Positions 44,671 through 56,230 are shown, numbered from the stretch's first letter. The stretch is DNA of 64,000 nucleotides from Schistocephalus solidus (GCA_017591395.1 WEDG01000771.1:248001-312000); one strand, 5' to 3'. The notes: generated from the letters alone by a model not told the origin. Numbers and translations: made by a program.

Positions 44671-46479
44671 TTATTGGTGAACTATTTATACAAAAAGCAC
44701 AATAACTTAGGTTTTTTAAATAAAATATTTTAAGATGTCTGAATTTCTTGTTATTGCAAAGCGGAAATGGCAAAATGCCCATTTATGCCTTTTTGAACGT
44801 TCCACCACATCAAAGGTGAATTTAATTTCCTCCATGCACTTTGCAGCAAGTGAGCTTAGCAGGCGCAGCACCAACACATTCATGGCCTAATGGCTTTTAA
44901 TGTGAAATTGGTTGAAAAGGTTACCCTGTCTACTTTGTTGAGGAACTAAATGGAACAAGTGGACGGCAAAACGGTGTGGTGCTCATGTACCTGCTAATGA
45001 AATGTAAATAAGTGGATATGGTTACTGAAAAACTACAGCAGTCATTTGATTCAAGATGCATTTTCCTGAATCCTGGCAAAGAGGACTACTGTGTGCCCAA
45101 TGGAAACTATTCGAAGAAATCAATATTCTATATTTGGAGCCGTCGTATGAACATAAGGAATTGTGTTAATGAAATAAAATTAAATTGATAAGGCTAAACA
45201 GTCAACAGCTTAAAGCAGTATTTTATTCACCTTACCTGTCCGATCGGTTCTCAAGGCTGCGAACTTAGCAACAATGTAACCAGTTTGGATTGTTACTTAA
45301 TCAGTTATGTGTCTTTATATCATGGATAGTGATCTCAACATTGGTGACTGGATTGCGTCTTCGGATTGACTACGTAGAACTTGGTATGTGGACGTGATTC
45401 GGACGCCTCTGTTTAGCGATAGCCCACATAGTCAAACTCGTCGATCAACATGGATACTGCTCGTCCCAGTATTGACCTGTCCGGACAGTTGAACGTGAGA
45501 TTTGGCTTGGGACATTAAATAGCCACTAGTGAGAGAGGATCCCTATGTCAAACTTTCCTTGTGTTGTCACCCAACCAGTATCCTTTTTTTAAGTTCTACC
45601 TGCATACTTATAGCAGCAGCCAACGCAAGGAATGCAGTAAGTAACACTCGACTACTCTCTGGCGCCCACTGATTCCTTAAAGAGCATGAATGCGTACACA
45701 TGTTTGCCACCAGTAGCGAAAGAAAGGAAAACTCTTGTCTTCCAGGAATACGACCTACTGATTTGCTATGCATATACCTGCGATACATTTGAAAGCATAC
45801 AGAGGAATATTGTGTGTGCATCCGTAATTTACTTGATTATTTCCTTCCCGATATCGGACTCTCAGACATATAATGGTAGTTTGAACTCAATGATATCTAC
45901 GTCCGCCGTGTGAATTAGTTTGTAGCGAGGCAGGCCTGCTTAACATTTATTGAACTACCTCCTCCTCGCTCATTCGTTCCTGTGGCAAGACGATCGAATT
46001 CAAGTTCATGCACAGTACGTTACAAAGCCAAGCAGCCCGCCAGCGCTTGCCACTAAGCGCTTGGTTCTTCAAAGAAACAATGCAACTCGAAATGCACGTT
46101 CTTCCGAGTGTCACAGAGACGACATTAAGAAGGACTAAGTGGCCTAACTTAAGCTCTCGAACCAGTCATCCCGAATGCATACGTAGTACTGACTACGAGG
46201 GTCTATTTATCCAGTCGGCTGGCAGCCTTACAAGACATGGTTTTTAACATTTCATGATAGGTGCAAATGCATCAAATATAGTCTTATGAGGACTTCACTG
46301 ATGCGCCATGGAAATGAGTTCCCTAGCGTAGGCCCCAATCTCACTCTTTTCTTTTTTATGTACCAGTTGAACATATGGGCCTTTCAGCCATCCGATCGGA
46401 TACAGGGGCTGAGAGAGCTGTATGTGCCAGTCCTGGCCCATTCAGACCGCTGGTTATTCCAAAGAACCTAATTTGAACT
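44671..46479. other. Unassigned sequence
   Basis: No gene was recognised. Frames at 45567-46247 on both strands lack motifs. Confidence 0.4.
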
Positions 46480-47118
46480 GACATCAGCTGTGCACGTCTG
46501 TCCCTGTGTATTGTAATGGCTGGTAGAAGGGGGGTGTAGGGGATACAAGTTAGGGGAAGCACCACACAGATAGCATTTGGTCGCTCAATTTGTCTTGTAC
46601 ATGTGGTGAATGCTCCGTGGCTGCCTTTAACTGGTACCCAACTCTCACCTGTGGCTGCTCGAAGTTGGGTTCTTGCCAGCAGACACACCCCAGGCAACTG
46701 TCACGACCGGCTGGCTAAACCAGGTGAGAGTCTCCGGTGCTGTTTGTGCCTCAACACCCGGCATGTCTGACTCTCGAACTTCCAACCTCCCCACTCTCAA
46801 ACAGTCCTATGGTGGGGCGACAGCAACCCCGTAGGCGACCCAGGCTAGCTCGGGCCACTGTCCCACTAAAAAAAACCAGTGACCCATATTGGAGTTTGGC
46901 AGCCGTCTAGGATGTCCAAGCAGCCCTATTAAGAGGAAAGCACTGCTTGCCTCCTCGCGGAGGAAGGAGCTAGAAAAGGTACCCTAAACAAATGCTGGTT
47001 ATCACGTCTTCTGCTGCCGGCCGCGGCTCGCAGATTGCAAAATACGCGGTCGTAAAACTCAAACAAACAACAATACCCCCATCCCAAACCTCCTCGCCAT
47101 ACCCTCCAGGCTGCTCGG

Positions 47119-47945
47119 GTGAGTCTGCTCACACTAGCAGCCTGGAATATTCGTTCCCTTTTAGACAATCCTAGGAGCAACCAGCCGAAATGGAGAACGG
47201 TGTTAGTTGCTCGGGAACTGGTCTACTACAAGGTGGATATTGCTGCTCTGGACGAGACCCAATTCTCTGAAAAGGGTCAGCTGGGGGATGTGGGTGCCGG
47301 CTTCATCTTCTGCTGGAGCGGCCGGCCAAAGGCAGAGTGATGCGACACTGGTTTCGTCTTTGCCATCGGGAACGAGATCGTGGTACGTCTTCTCTGTCTG
47401 CCGCAGGGTATCAATGGTCGTCTGATGAGACTCCGTCTGGCTCTTCGGGGAAACAAGTTCGCCAACATCATCAGTGCCTACGCTCCTCGAATGACGAGTT
47501 CAGATGCGGTGAAGGACGAATTCTTCAAGGACATGCATGCCTTCCTGACGGTTGGGCAGACAACGGGCAAGTTAATTGTCATTGGTGACATCTACGCCCA
47601 CGTCGGGACAAACCACACTGCCTGGCAGGGAGTGCTAGGTCCCCACAATCTCGGTAGCTGTAACGATAACGGCCTCCTTCTTCTGCGAACGTGTGTGGAA
47701 CGCCGTCTCCTGCTGACCAACATCTTCGTCCGTCTTCCGACGCGGGAGAAAGCCACGTGGATGCACCCTCAGTCGCGGCGCTGGCAGCTGCTGGACTATA
47801 TTCTCGTCCGGAGGCGAGATCGACAGGACGTGCTGGTAACCAAGGTGATCCGCCATGCCGATGGTTGGACGGATCACCGCCTCCTCATCTTCAAAATGAG
47901 GCTCCGAATTCAACCCCGACGAAAGCCCCAAGGTAAGCGACCACC
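47119..47945 (+). pseudogene. RTE-like AP endonuclease domain
   Basis: Endonuclease/exonuclease/phosphatase-fold nuclease that nicks target DNA. Visible blocks are LAAWNIRSLLDNPRS, ELVYYKVDIAALDETQFSEK, GFIFCWSGRPKAE then a stop, NIISAYAPRMTSSDAVKDEF, KLIVIGDIYAHVGTNH (GDFNAHVG in intact relatives), TWMHPQSRRWQLLDYILVRR and GWTDHRLL. The last two hold the conserved catalytic SDH-like region. The substitution of the GDFN Asn neighbourhood and the stop at 47338 show that it is dead. The frame change lies between 47338 and 47400. Confidence 0.8.
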
Positions 47946-48769
47946 ATGTAAGTTAAATATTCTTTTGTCAAACTTGCCTGCTCACTGTTTTGATTTCAGC
48001 ATCCAAATAACCAAGAAACTGGAGGACCTGCCTGCTCCAGATAATAACGCAACCGTGGAGACACGATTGTGTCAACTGCGAAAAGTCATTCAGTTCACCG
48101 CCCTCGAAGTCTTCGAATGCACACGCCGTCAACATCAGGACTGGTTTGACGACAATGACACCAACATCAGCAACTTACTCTCGAGTAAGAATGGACTACA
48201 CAAAGCCTGTATGGACATTCGGACTGACGCCACCAAAGCAGCCTTCTTCAGATGCCGCCACCTTGTACAGCAACGGCTGCGGGAGATGCAGGACGCCTGG
48301 ATGGTCCGAAAGGCTGAGGAAATCCAAGAGTATGCAGATTGAAAGGAAATGAAAAACTTCTTCAAAGGCATCAAGGCCATTTATGGCCCCTGCATCAAGG
48401 GAAGCGTACCACTGCTCAGCTCTAATGGCACAACACTGCTGACAGAGAAATCCCAAGTTCTGAAGCACTGGGCGGAGTACTTCATAAGTGTCCTCAATTA
48501 CTCATCAGCCATCTCCGATGCTGCCAATGACCGACTCCCTAAAGTGGACACGAACAATGACCTGGATCTGCCGCCTACCCTACCAGAAACCGTCCGGGCC
48601 GTGCAACAGATTTCCAGTGGTAAAGCACCGAGATCCGACGCAATCCCGCCGGTAGTCTACAAACACGGCGGACCCCATATGAGGGCAGAATTCACAACAC
48701 CTCCAGGAGATGTGGCGCCAATGACAAGTTCCACAGGGTTTCAAAGACGCAACCATCTTCCATCTCTAC
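47946..48769 (+). pseudogene. RTE-like region between endonuclease and RT
   Basis: Frame continuing from the endonuclease to a TGA at 48340 (EEIQEYAD then stop), and resuming as EMKNFFKGIKAIYGPCIKGS, LTEKSQVLKHWAEYFISVLN and a first RT block AVQQISSGKAPRSDAIPPVV (the GKAPGxDxIP motif, here with one arginine in place of a glycine). This is the usual spacer and RT block 0/1 of RTE-like LINEs. Confidence 0.75.
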
Positions 48770-49770
48770 AACCGGAAGGTGAACTGGCAACTATGTCATA
48801 ACCACGGAGGCATCCCTTTGCTCTACCTCACCGGGAAGATCTTCACCTGTTTGCTCCTCAATCGTCTGAACGGTCACCTAGAGCAGGGACTGCTCCCGGA
48901 AAGTCAATGTGGCTTCCGGCGACACAACGGAACAACCGAAATGATCTTCGCCGCCCACCAGCTACAAGAGAAGTGACAGGAGATGCGAACCCACCTCTAC
49001 ACTACCTTTGCGGATCTGACGAAAGCCTTTGACTCGGTGAATCGTGACGGTGTGGAAAGTCATGCAAAAAAACGGCTGTCCTGAGTGGTTCACGCACATG
49101 GTGCGTCAGATTCATGACGGTATGACGGCGCACGTCATTGACAACGGAACGGTATCCGAAGCATTCGCAGTGACCAACGGAGTGAAGCAGGGCTGCGTAT
49201 TGGTCCCGACCCTGTTCAGTCTCATGTTCTCTGCAATGCTGATAAACGCCTACCGGGATGAGCGCCCTGGGATCCGCATCGTCTACAGAACTGACGGGCC
49301 CCTTCTCAACAGTCGGCGTATGCAGGCCCCAACGCGTGTGTCTACATCTAGGGTCCATGACTTGCTGTTCGCGGACGACTGTGCCCTTAACACCGTGACG
49401 GAGGAGGACATGCAAAAGAGCATGGACATCTTCGCCGCAGGCTGCGCCAATTTTGGAATAACAATCAGTTCAGTAAAAACGATTGTCATGCGCCAGCCAC
49501 CACCCAGCGCAGTATACAATGCTCCCCGAATAAACGTCAACGGTGCTCAACTCAAAAATGTAGAAACCTTCGCTTATCTCAGCAGCACGCTGTTACGCAA
49601 CACGAGAATCGATGACAAGGTTGCCCAAGGGATCTCCAAATCCAGCCAGGCCTTCGGCCGACTGCAGGCCTTCCTGTGGAATCGCAACGGTATTCACCTG
49701 AACACCAAACTGAAGATGTACAAGGCCGTCGTCTTGATGACACTCCTTTATGGAGCGGAGACCTGAACCA
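48770..49770 (+). pseudogene. RTE-like reverse transcriptase core
   Basis: Blocks in order are [120 protein letters not shown], then [20 protein letters not shown] and [16 protein letters not shown]. The catalytic FADD pair is intact. Frame changes occur near 48780, 48975 and 49050. Reads as a recent but inactivated copy. Confidence 0.8.
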
Positions 49771-50273
49771 AGCCAGGAAGCTGAATTACTTCCATCTCAG
49801 CTGCCTCCGCAGAATACTGAAGCTGAAATATCAAGACAGGATCTTGGACACGGAAGTCCTGGAGCGGACCGGAATCCTCAGCATCCACGCTATGCTGAAG
49901 CAAGTGTAAATGCGATGGAGTGGTCACCTGGTGAGAATGGACGATGAGCGCCTGCCCAAACGACTTTTCTATGGAGATATCACTGTGGGTGCTCATCGAC
50001 AGGGAGGTCAAAAACGACGCTACAAGGACACTTTGAAGAAATCTCTGAAGCAACTGCAAGTCAACCCTGTGACCTGGGAGGACTTCGCCCAGGATAGACC
50101 GGCAAGGAGAAGATCCATGAAGACTGGTGCAGCAATCTATGAGGCCAACTGGATCACCGCTGCTAAGGACAAAATGGCGGCTCGCAATTCACAAGCACCG
50201 CGGATCAACACCGCCAATGCCCAAGCCCGGCCAACGTGCCCACGTAGTCAACGCACATTCGGCGCGCAAATCG
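49771..50273 (+). pseudogene. RTE-like C-terminal connector and truncated zinc finger
   Basis: After the RT come [76 protein letters not shown] and KTGAAIYEANWITAAKDKMA. These are followed by TCPRSQRTFGAQIG, the first half of a C2H2 finger in which the second cysteine is Ser. Sequence homology ends at about 50273. Confidence 0.8.
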
Positions 50274-50463
50274 GACGATCTCATCATACTGGATGATGAT
50301 GTTCTTCTTCATCCTGATGAGATTAATCTGGTCTTCAGAGTCTGTCGAGCGAATCACGATCTTTTAATGGGATTTCCGGCTCGCCGTCACTTTTGGTCAT
50401 GCGGTGTACAGGGATGTGAATACAACTGTGACAATGCTTGCAAATACCCAATGGTCTTGACAG
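50274..50463 (+). CDS. Exostosin-like (EXTL3-type, GT64) exon fragment
   Basis: Sixty-three residues of the glycosyltransferase-64 domain of an exostosin, an ER/Golgi enzyme that builds the glycosaminoglycan chains of heparan sulfate proteoglycans. The segment begins DDLIILDDDVLLHPDEI, where DDD is the metal/UDP-sugar-binding motif. It continues with VFRVCRANHDLLMGFPARRH and FW, then YNCDNACKYPMVLTG. The Cys before the MVLTG motif matches the EXTL3 branch better than EXT1/EXT2. The 3' border could be a splice donor (TTGACAG/GTGACA, phase 1). No AG acceptor stands at the 5' border, where RTE sequence ends. The minus-strand RTE copy begins two bases after the putative donor GT. It may be a real exon hemmed in by insertions, or a captured or rearranged fragment. 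Confidence 0.7.
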
Positions 50464-50465
50464 GT

Positions 50466-51540
50466 GACAGTTCGACCGTCGATTTCGACGAGGTCCACCG
50501 TAGGTGGTGCAGGGACGGTGAATTGCGCGTGAATTAGTTTAAGTGATAGTAGCCTGGCGCTGCAGCTACCGCACTCTTTCCTCCTCCCCCACCTGAACCC
50601 GGTGTCAAGACAGAGCCAAGAAAACCGGAAAGGGGAGAGGGCGCATGTGGCTGGCGCGGCCGGAGCCGCCCCTGGGTGTACCACCACACCTGACTCGGAT
50701 CCCACGGAGTGGGAGTACAATAAAGGCCACATTAAGAAGGAGCCATTGCAGCCTGACTCTTAGTCTGCCAGTCAGCCACTCCACACAAAACACACATTGG
50801 GCTGACCACGCGGTCCGAGTTATCCCGTCAGTTGGCAACCTTCCAAGCTATGGCTTTTAGCGCACCATGATAGTTTCAAGCGCGTCAGATTGTTTATAGT
50901 GAGGAAAATGCGCTGAGCTGTCGACCTCACTCTCTCCCCCACCCCCACAATCAGACCACCATCCGAGCCAGTCATTTGTCTGATGTGGGAGTGGGCGCAT
51001 TGGCTGACGGATCGGCGTACCCGTCTTTGCGCGCCACAGCACGACCTGGCCCCCATAACGCACACACCAGGATTCACTAAATCAGGGGATATGGAGGAGA
51101 CATCGCCGTTTTACTCCCAGTCCACTGGTCAGCCACTCGACACACACAGCACATACACTGGGCCGATGGCGTGGTCTGGTGTAAGCGTCAGATTGGCAGC
51201 CTTCCAAGCCACAGTTTCTAGGAGACCGTGATTTTATCAGGTACATTATGATGATTGTGCGGGTGTTGTCTATGTTATTAGTTTAGATGGTGTGCGCTGA
51301 TGTGGCTTAGCCCCCGGTGGTTTACTGCTGGTTGTCGTGGAGGCGCATGTGTCCTAATAGGCCCATGTGGTGTGTAAATGTGCGGGAGCAGTGATGGCAG
51401 TGGAGGCGGGCGCGGCGACTGTACGTCGGAGCCAAAAGTGAACTCCAGCGAGGACTGCTGATCCTTAGGTCGGTGGTTCTTGACAGGTACTGCCTTCATC
51501 CACTAGATAGACTCATTTTTTGCTCTTCTTCTTCTCTCTT
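50466..51540 (-). mobile_element. RTE-like LINE 3' end (last zinc finger plus 3' UTR)
   Basis: A 5'-truncated minus-strand copy. Its last zinc finger reads LHCHHCSRTFTHHMGLLGHM then RLH at 51335-51410, preceded by APTYSRRA. All four C2H2 ligands are present. The 3' UTR runs to 50466 and matches the UTR at 22435-23060 over several hundred bases (for example GACCACGCGGTCC and GGTGTCAAGACAGA in both). Within the UTR, a unit of about 150 bp (50725-50895) recurs in diverged form at 51085-51245. Confidence 0.75.
51335..51410 (-). pseudogene. RTE-like C2H2 zinc finger, last unit
   Basis: C-x2-C-x12-H-x3-H spacing is intact (CHHC...GLLGHMRLH). It is an isolated remnant of the LINE C-terminus, not a host transcription factor, because the flanks match the LINE 3' UTR. 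Confidence 0.7.
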
Positions 51541-51549
51541 TTTATTTAG

Positions 51550-51969
51550 GTGGTATAAAGCCTTTGTCATCTCCAACACAGGCAACGCGGCAGGCAACGC
51601 GGAATAACAGGAGATCAGTCATGGCACGCAGGCGTTATTGGGATTCGCACGTACAACAAATGCCACACATGGGAGGTTGTAGTGGCACGCCTAGGTGCAT
51701 GTGGCCGCGCCGTTTGCCTGCGCCCGATCTCACCCCCAGTCTTCTTGATTCACCGGGCCCAGGTGGGTTGGAGACGAGGGAGTGCGCTATAGGTTGCGCA
51801 GGTCTACTATCACCGTTATCTCATCAAAACGCAAGTCGTCGTCTCGGCGCGCACCACGCTGGGGGGCACAGAGTGGCCCTCGTTGGAATTGACGATCGAA
51901 CTGTCATATTATTAAGAACGGTAATTTCATGCACGCGGAAACTCTCTAAAACCGATGAGAGTTCTCTAT
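51550..51969 (+). CDS. Candidate exon, product unrecognised
   Basis: A strong pyrimidine tract and acceptor (TCTTCTTCTCTCTTTTTATTTAG) is followed by an open frame of about 160 residues running to 52034. A donor-like CTATTG/GTAAGG lies at about 51969. The frame would join in phase to the exostosin fragment's putative donor (both phase 1), but its sequence (GIKPLSSPTQATRQATRNNR, RRRYWDSHVQQMPHMGG) does not resemble the exostosin residues expected after MVLTG. A perfect 12-bp tandem duplication CAGGCAACGCGG lies inside. It could be chance, a divergent exon or another repeat. Confidence 0.25.
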
Positions 51970-54737
51970 TGGTAAGGAAGCAGAATATTAAATGCACGCA
52001 AGTGGTTACTTTCTTATCGCCTGTTCACAAGTGATGTAGACTATGCCTCTGATATTAGTTGCCCAATCTACTATCCGGAATACTTCCATGCATTTAAGTC
52101 AAATTTCCCTTTTTAACAACAAATAATCTAGTTTCCTCAACTTTACTATTGTTAATTTATGTGGCAAGAAAATCATTGATAAGGGCTTCTTTTTCTATAT
52201 ACGTTGGAACAACGATATCACGTAAGTGACCACCCTTTTCCCCTTTGTAGGCGTGGGACCTATTTGCGAAACCTTCCCCATTGGCGCTTAATATGTCCTG
52301 CTGCAGTGCGTGAACTTCTTCCCGAATGTTGCTGGGTCTTATCGATATGCGCCCTATATTTCAGATAGGCCAAAAGAAAATAGTCAGGTGCTATTTAGTT
52401 AGGTGAACGTGGAAGCCAACTATTCGTCCTTTGCAGATGCATTTTGGCTTTAACCGTGTAGGCAGTTTCACCGTTTTTCTGTCACCATGTCACAGGTCCA
52501 CCCTCCACGCAGGATGCACACTATTTTTCAGCATCGCTCTATGCTCTTCGCAGGTCAACGTAACTGTACCGCTAGCTTTGTCCTGCAAAAAGTTAGGGGG
52601 CCCAATTACTATTTAACCTACACCAAAATATGACCTTGAGGGTGTGCAAACGATGTTTGGTGTATGACGCGAGGATTCTCCGTTTCAAAAAGTTTAGTTG
52701 TCCGATGATAAATAAAGAAATTCTGATGAAAGCTGGCTTTATCTCCCATTGCAGGGAACTAACCGAGGGATACCTTTCGCAAGAAAATTCAAAGTTCTTT
52801 AGCGTGCTGCTTCGTTGTGAAATTTCCCTTAATAACTTACTAAGAAATAATATCCAACCTCCGAGACAATAGTCCAAAAACTTTAATAATGATTGGTTAT
52901 TATTTAATCTTCTTTATTAAACGTAGCCCAAAATTTTCAAATATTAAAAACGTGATAAAATGCATATGGGTTAAGCTACTGATTATTCAACTCATGCTTC
53001 GCTAATCCAAACTCTAACATACTTTCTTATATAGAAATTGTGTGCTACGTATCCAAGAAATAAAACATTACATTTTTGAATGATAAAGCGACTTTTTGGG
53101 TCATTCATCCCCTAAATGACAGCAAAGAATTTAGCAGGCAGCAAGCCAAATAACTGAGAAATAACATTGGTAAACCGAGAAAAATTAATTGGGGACTGAG
53201 GCAGCAGCCTTCTGTTTTTGCTCCTCTCCCTATTTAGCCATTTGCAAAGCACAAACATGTGCAGTCATATTGTGCAGGCTCCTCATCGATACGGCCCAAA
53301 AATGAAGCTTTTTTGCTCGGAGAAGCCAAACACGTAAACCTTGGTCCTTTCCAATACTGCATTTACATCAACAGGGACTGTCTGATGGGAATATATTTAT
53401 GAAGCTAGTTATCATTTGGGGTCAATTCACACAATGTGTTTGCGCATGCCCTTATGTTCGGTGAGAGGGGGTTTTGATGAGTGCGGCTGGATGTTATGGG
53501 TGTGAATGAACTCAAAACCGCTGTTTTCGCAAGCTTCAATTAAGTTTTGTTGGTCTATTGATGCTAGGTATCTATATATCAGGTCAAAGTTTGACATTTT
53601 TCAATCTTAATGTCCAGCTTTTGTAATTTTTGTTCATGAGAACGTAGTTGAAACGTGACGTTTTTCCTGCTCATTTATTCATAGAACAATGACTCATCGA
53701 CTATTGAACCTTTCACACGCGCGTGCTTACAAATCACTAAGATATTGTTGTAGTAATACATAGAGGTCAACTTTATATTCTTCCCGCAAAATTTTGTCCA
53801 GTCGTTCTTTGCTTCTCCTCGGTCGTTTTGCCTACCAACAAAAGCCCTTCGGTCAAATGTGATACTTTAAAAAAAAATATTTTTTCCTTTCCTCCTGCTA
53901 TCTAATAATTCACTGCGCCTAATAGGTTTATATTTTTACCAAAATGTTAGGTTCTGACTTCATGAGGTCATTCATCTCTTTGATGGGCAAGAACCTAATA
54001 TAACCAGCATCTACGTTGACGCTTTCACTTCAATCTCAAAACGGATACTCGTATATGCACCTGTTCTGACAATTATATACGGTTGCGTGATATCTCAAAC
54101 AGCTACATCTCCTGGATAAATCTTATGCTTTGTAATCCTGCCCCTCAGGAGTAAGTGCATTTAAAAAAACACTTAAAGTTTATGCCCGAATGCACTGCTC
54201 AACCAATGTTGTTTGCACACCCGAGTCTCGTCGGTATGACTTTTACATGGCTGTAGAGTTAGTCTAAAAACCTTACTTTAAAATTACTTCGCTGTGCTTT
54301 CGGCCCAGTCACTTAACAGAACGCGCTACCAGTTCACGTTTCTAGTCATAGCATTCAGCCTTGAGCGTGCTAGATTTTGGCACACCGTGTTATATTGCAG
54401 TTCGCTTATGAATGCATCATCACCCTACTGACTGTTTGACCCAGACGTGCGCTTGTTGGGTATCAACTCCAGAAGCATTTTTTAATGATTGCAGGCGCCC
54501 CAAAAGTTACTCACTTAAAACTACGCTATCTCATCTGAGTTTTTCTGGTTGTTTTCTGTTTTGTGGTTTAACTGCTGCTGAGCATGGATTACGATCAATA
54601 TATTAGATACATTTGCACATATTTAAGTCAAGGACACCTGTTCAAAAGGATCTACGAATATTTGCGATGGTGGATGTACATTCATGAAACCAGTTTGTTT
54701 AACGTTGCACTGGAATATAAGTTGGCAAACTGTGCGG
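51970..54737. other. Unassigned sequence
   Basis: No gene was recognised. Contains a short inverted repeat TTAGGTTC/GAACCTAA (53947-53954 and 53991-53998). The frames at 52431-52877 are not supported. Confidence 0.4.
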
Positions 54738-54749
54738 TTTATTTTTATT
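54738..54749 (-). terminator. Polyadenylation signals of the minus-strand membrane protein gene
   Basis: Two adjacent AATAAA hexamers on the minus strand (reverse complements at 54738-54743 and 54744-54749), 29-40 bases beyond the TAA that ends the exon at 54778-54872. Their position just after a stop, itself in an exon with a strong acceptor, supports a gene end here. Confidence 0.55.
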
Positions 54750-54777
54750 TTGCTCATCTTCGTAACCCTGCCCAAAT

Positions 54778-54872
54778 TTATGTGAATGAGCGTCCTTCTT
54801 TGATGATTTCATGAATAACAATTTCAGTTTCTTTCCTCATTGGATGTGACACAGCGCAGTTGGTTCTTCGAC
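54778..54872 (-). CDS. Terminal exon, unrecognised membrane protein (3' end)
   Basis: On the minus strand, a strong acceptor (GACTTACTCTTTTTAG/GTCG) opens a short exon. Its frame, read with the phase left by the exon at 56755-56994, gives GRRTNCAVSHPMRKETEIVI then HEIIKEGRSFT and a TAA stop at 54778. The other two frames stop within 16 codons. AATAAA signals follow. The tail is charged and probably lies on the opposite side of the membrane from the preceding loop or in the cytosol. The product is not recognised. Confidence 0.55.
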
Positions 54873-56230
54873 CTAAAAAGAGTAAGTCTAAGTCAGTCAA
54901 TGTTAAATAAATTGTTTTTGATTTTCCCAAACTTCTAAATTTCGTCGTAGTAAATACCGACTTCCTCAATAGGTCAGATGCAGGAATCTAGGCACTCCAT
55001 TACCTTGACTTTATATATTACTGTTAGCTGTAAGTTAGGCAGGTCCTTGGGGAGCCAGTTTCCCCATTCCGATTTATCTTTCCATTTAAAGTAATTTTTC
55101 ACGTATTTGTTGGACTTACCTATGTACATCAGCCTGCTCCTGCCACATTTTGCAATTCCTTTCGTACGTACAATTAATTCGCTTTAAAAAACCGTGCAAT
55201 CGTCAAAAAACGCGGATTACATGGCTTACAAAAAATGCCAGCGATCTTTTGATATGATGCTCATTCAAAGTAGATCATTTGTTGTATACGAGCATCAAAA
55301 GCTAAAGAGTGCCGGTTTATCTAAATTTTCTCGCGATCTTTGCAATCTTTCTGAATGATTACACTCCAGTATTGCATAAGTTCTTGGAAGAACTCAACAT
55401 CTGCAGATAAGAACTAGCAAATAACAGTTATATTTGGAACAAAAATGTTACAGTTTTTTAATAAGTGTACAAAACGCATTTTTCATGTTGCCAGCTTCGA
55501 GAAGATACACTGTAGTGAGGCATTTTTCGACAGCATCTACCGTGGTCTATCCATTATTACCCCTCGGACCCTAATGGCAAGGCGATTTCAACGCGATTGG
55601 AAGTGGGCTTAGGCGCGATGACTGGCAAACTATGCAACACACGTTCCGTTTTCCGTTACACGTATCGGTTGGATCAAATCTAACATAAGTGAAAGTTTCA
55701 AAAAGCTACATAAGTCACACCACAGACACAATAATGTCCAGTGGACCCAGGACTCTTAGCACGTCGTTTGACGTTGGTTTCGGGTTTCAAATCCTTAGAG
55801 CTTACGAAGTTTAGTGTTTACCTTAGTTTATAAGAAATTTTGGTTTGAATTAATCCACGAATGGATTGGATATTCTTCAATTTCAGAGTTATTTACTTGG
55901 ATATGACGATTCGGTGTCTTTCAACATATTCATATATTGCGGATTTTTCTATGTCTGGGCGGTTATCCCCACGAGAAGAAAAAGTGTCAGCGTTCATCTG
56001 CTTACAAAATTCACGCCGGAAGGGTGCTGCTTCTCTCTGTTCGCAATCGTGGAAGGAGAAGTCACAACAAAGGCTGAGTCGTTACATGCTTCATATGAGT
56101 CTGACTTCTGGATATTATTGCCACCTCATCCGTTTACTTGAGAAGATTTATAACTTAGAAACATCGACACAGAATTCTAAGAGCTATTGCAAACAAAGAT
56201 GCTCACGATTCATCTGCGAGGGAAACATCT
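54873..56230. other. Intron of the minus-strand membrane protein gene, probable
   Basis: Lies between the two joined minus-strand exons. Plus-strand frames at 55861-56232 overlap it but have no recognised motif. Confidence 0.4.

Larger units (their letters stand above)
46480..50273 (+). mobile_element. RTE-like LINE with zinc-finger C-terminus, nearly full length, decayed
   Basis: Largest transposon in the window. A GC-rich 5' region (from about 46480, boundary uncertain) leads to an AP-type endonuclease, a spacer, a reverse transcriptase, a C-terminal connector and the start of the first C2H2 finger (CPRSQRTFGAQIG). There the element stops abruptly at about 50273 and host-like exostosin sequence begins. 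The rest of the zinc-finger array and the 3' UTR, seen in the copy at 22435-25335, are absent. Loss of the 3' end is unusual for a LINE, which normally loses its 5' end. Stops such as TGA at 47338 and 48340 fit C-to-T decay of arginine codons. Confidence 0.8.

Noticed and set aside
46356..46697. 113-residue minus-strand frame
   Set aside because: Overlaps the GC-rich 5' region of the plus-strand RTE-like LINE, so it is likely an antisense shadow.
47635..47931. 98-residue minus-strand frame inside the endonuclease
   Set aside because: Antisense shadow of the RTE-like endonuclease coding sequence.
51335..51410. Host C2H2 zinc-finger transcription factor
   Set aside because: Flanks match the RTE-like LINE C-terminus and 3' UTR seen at 22435-24175.
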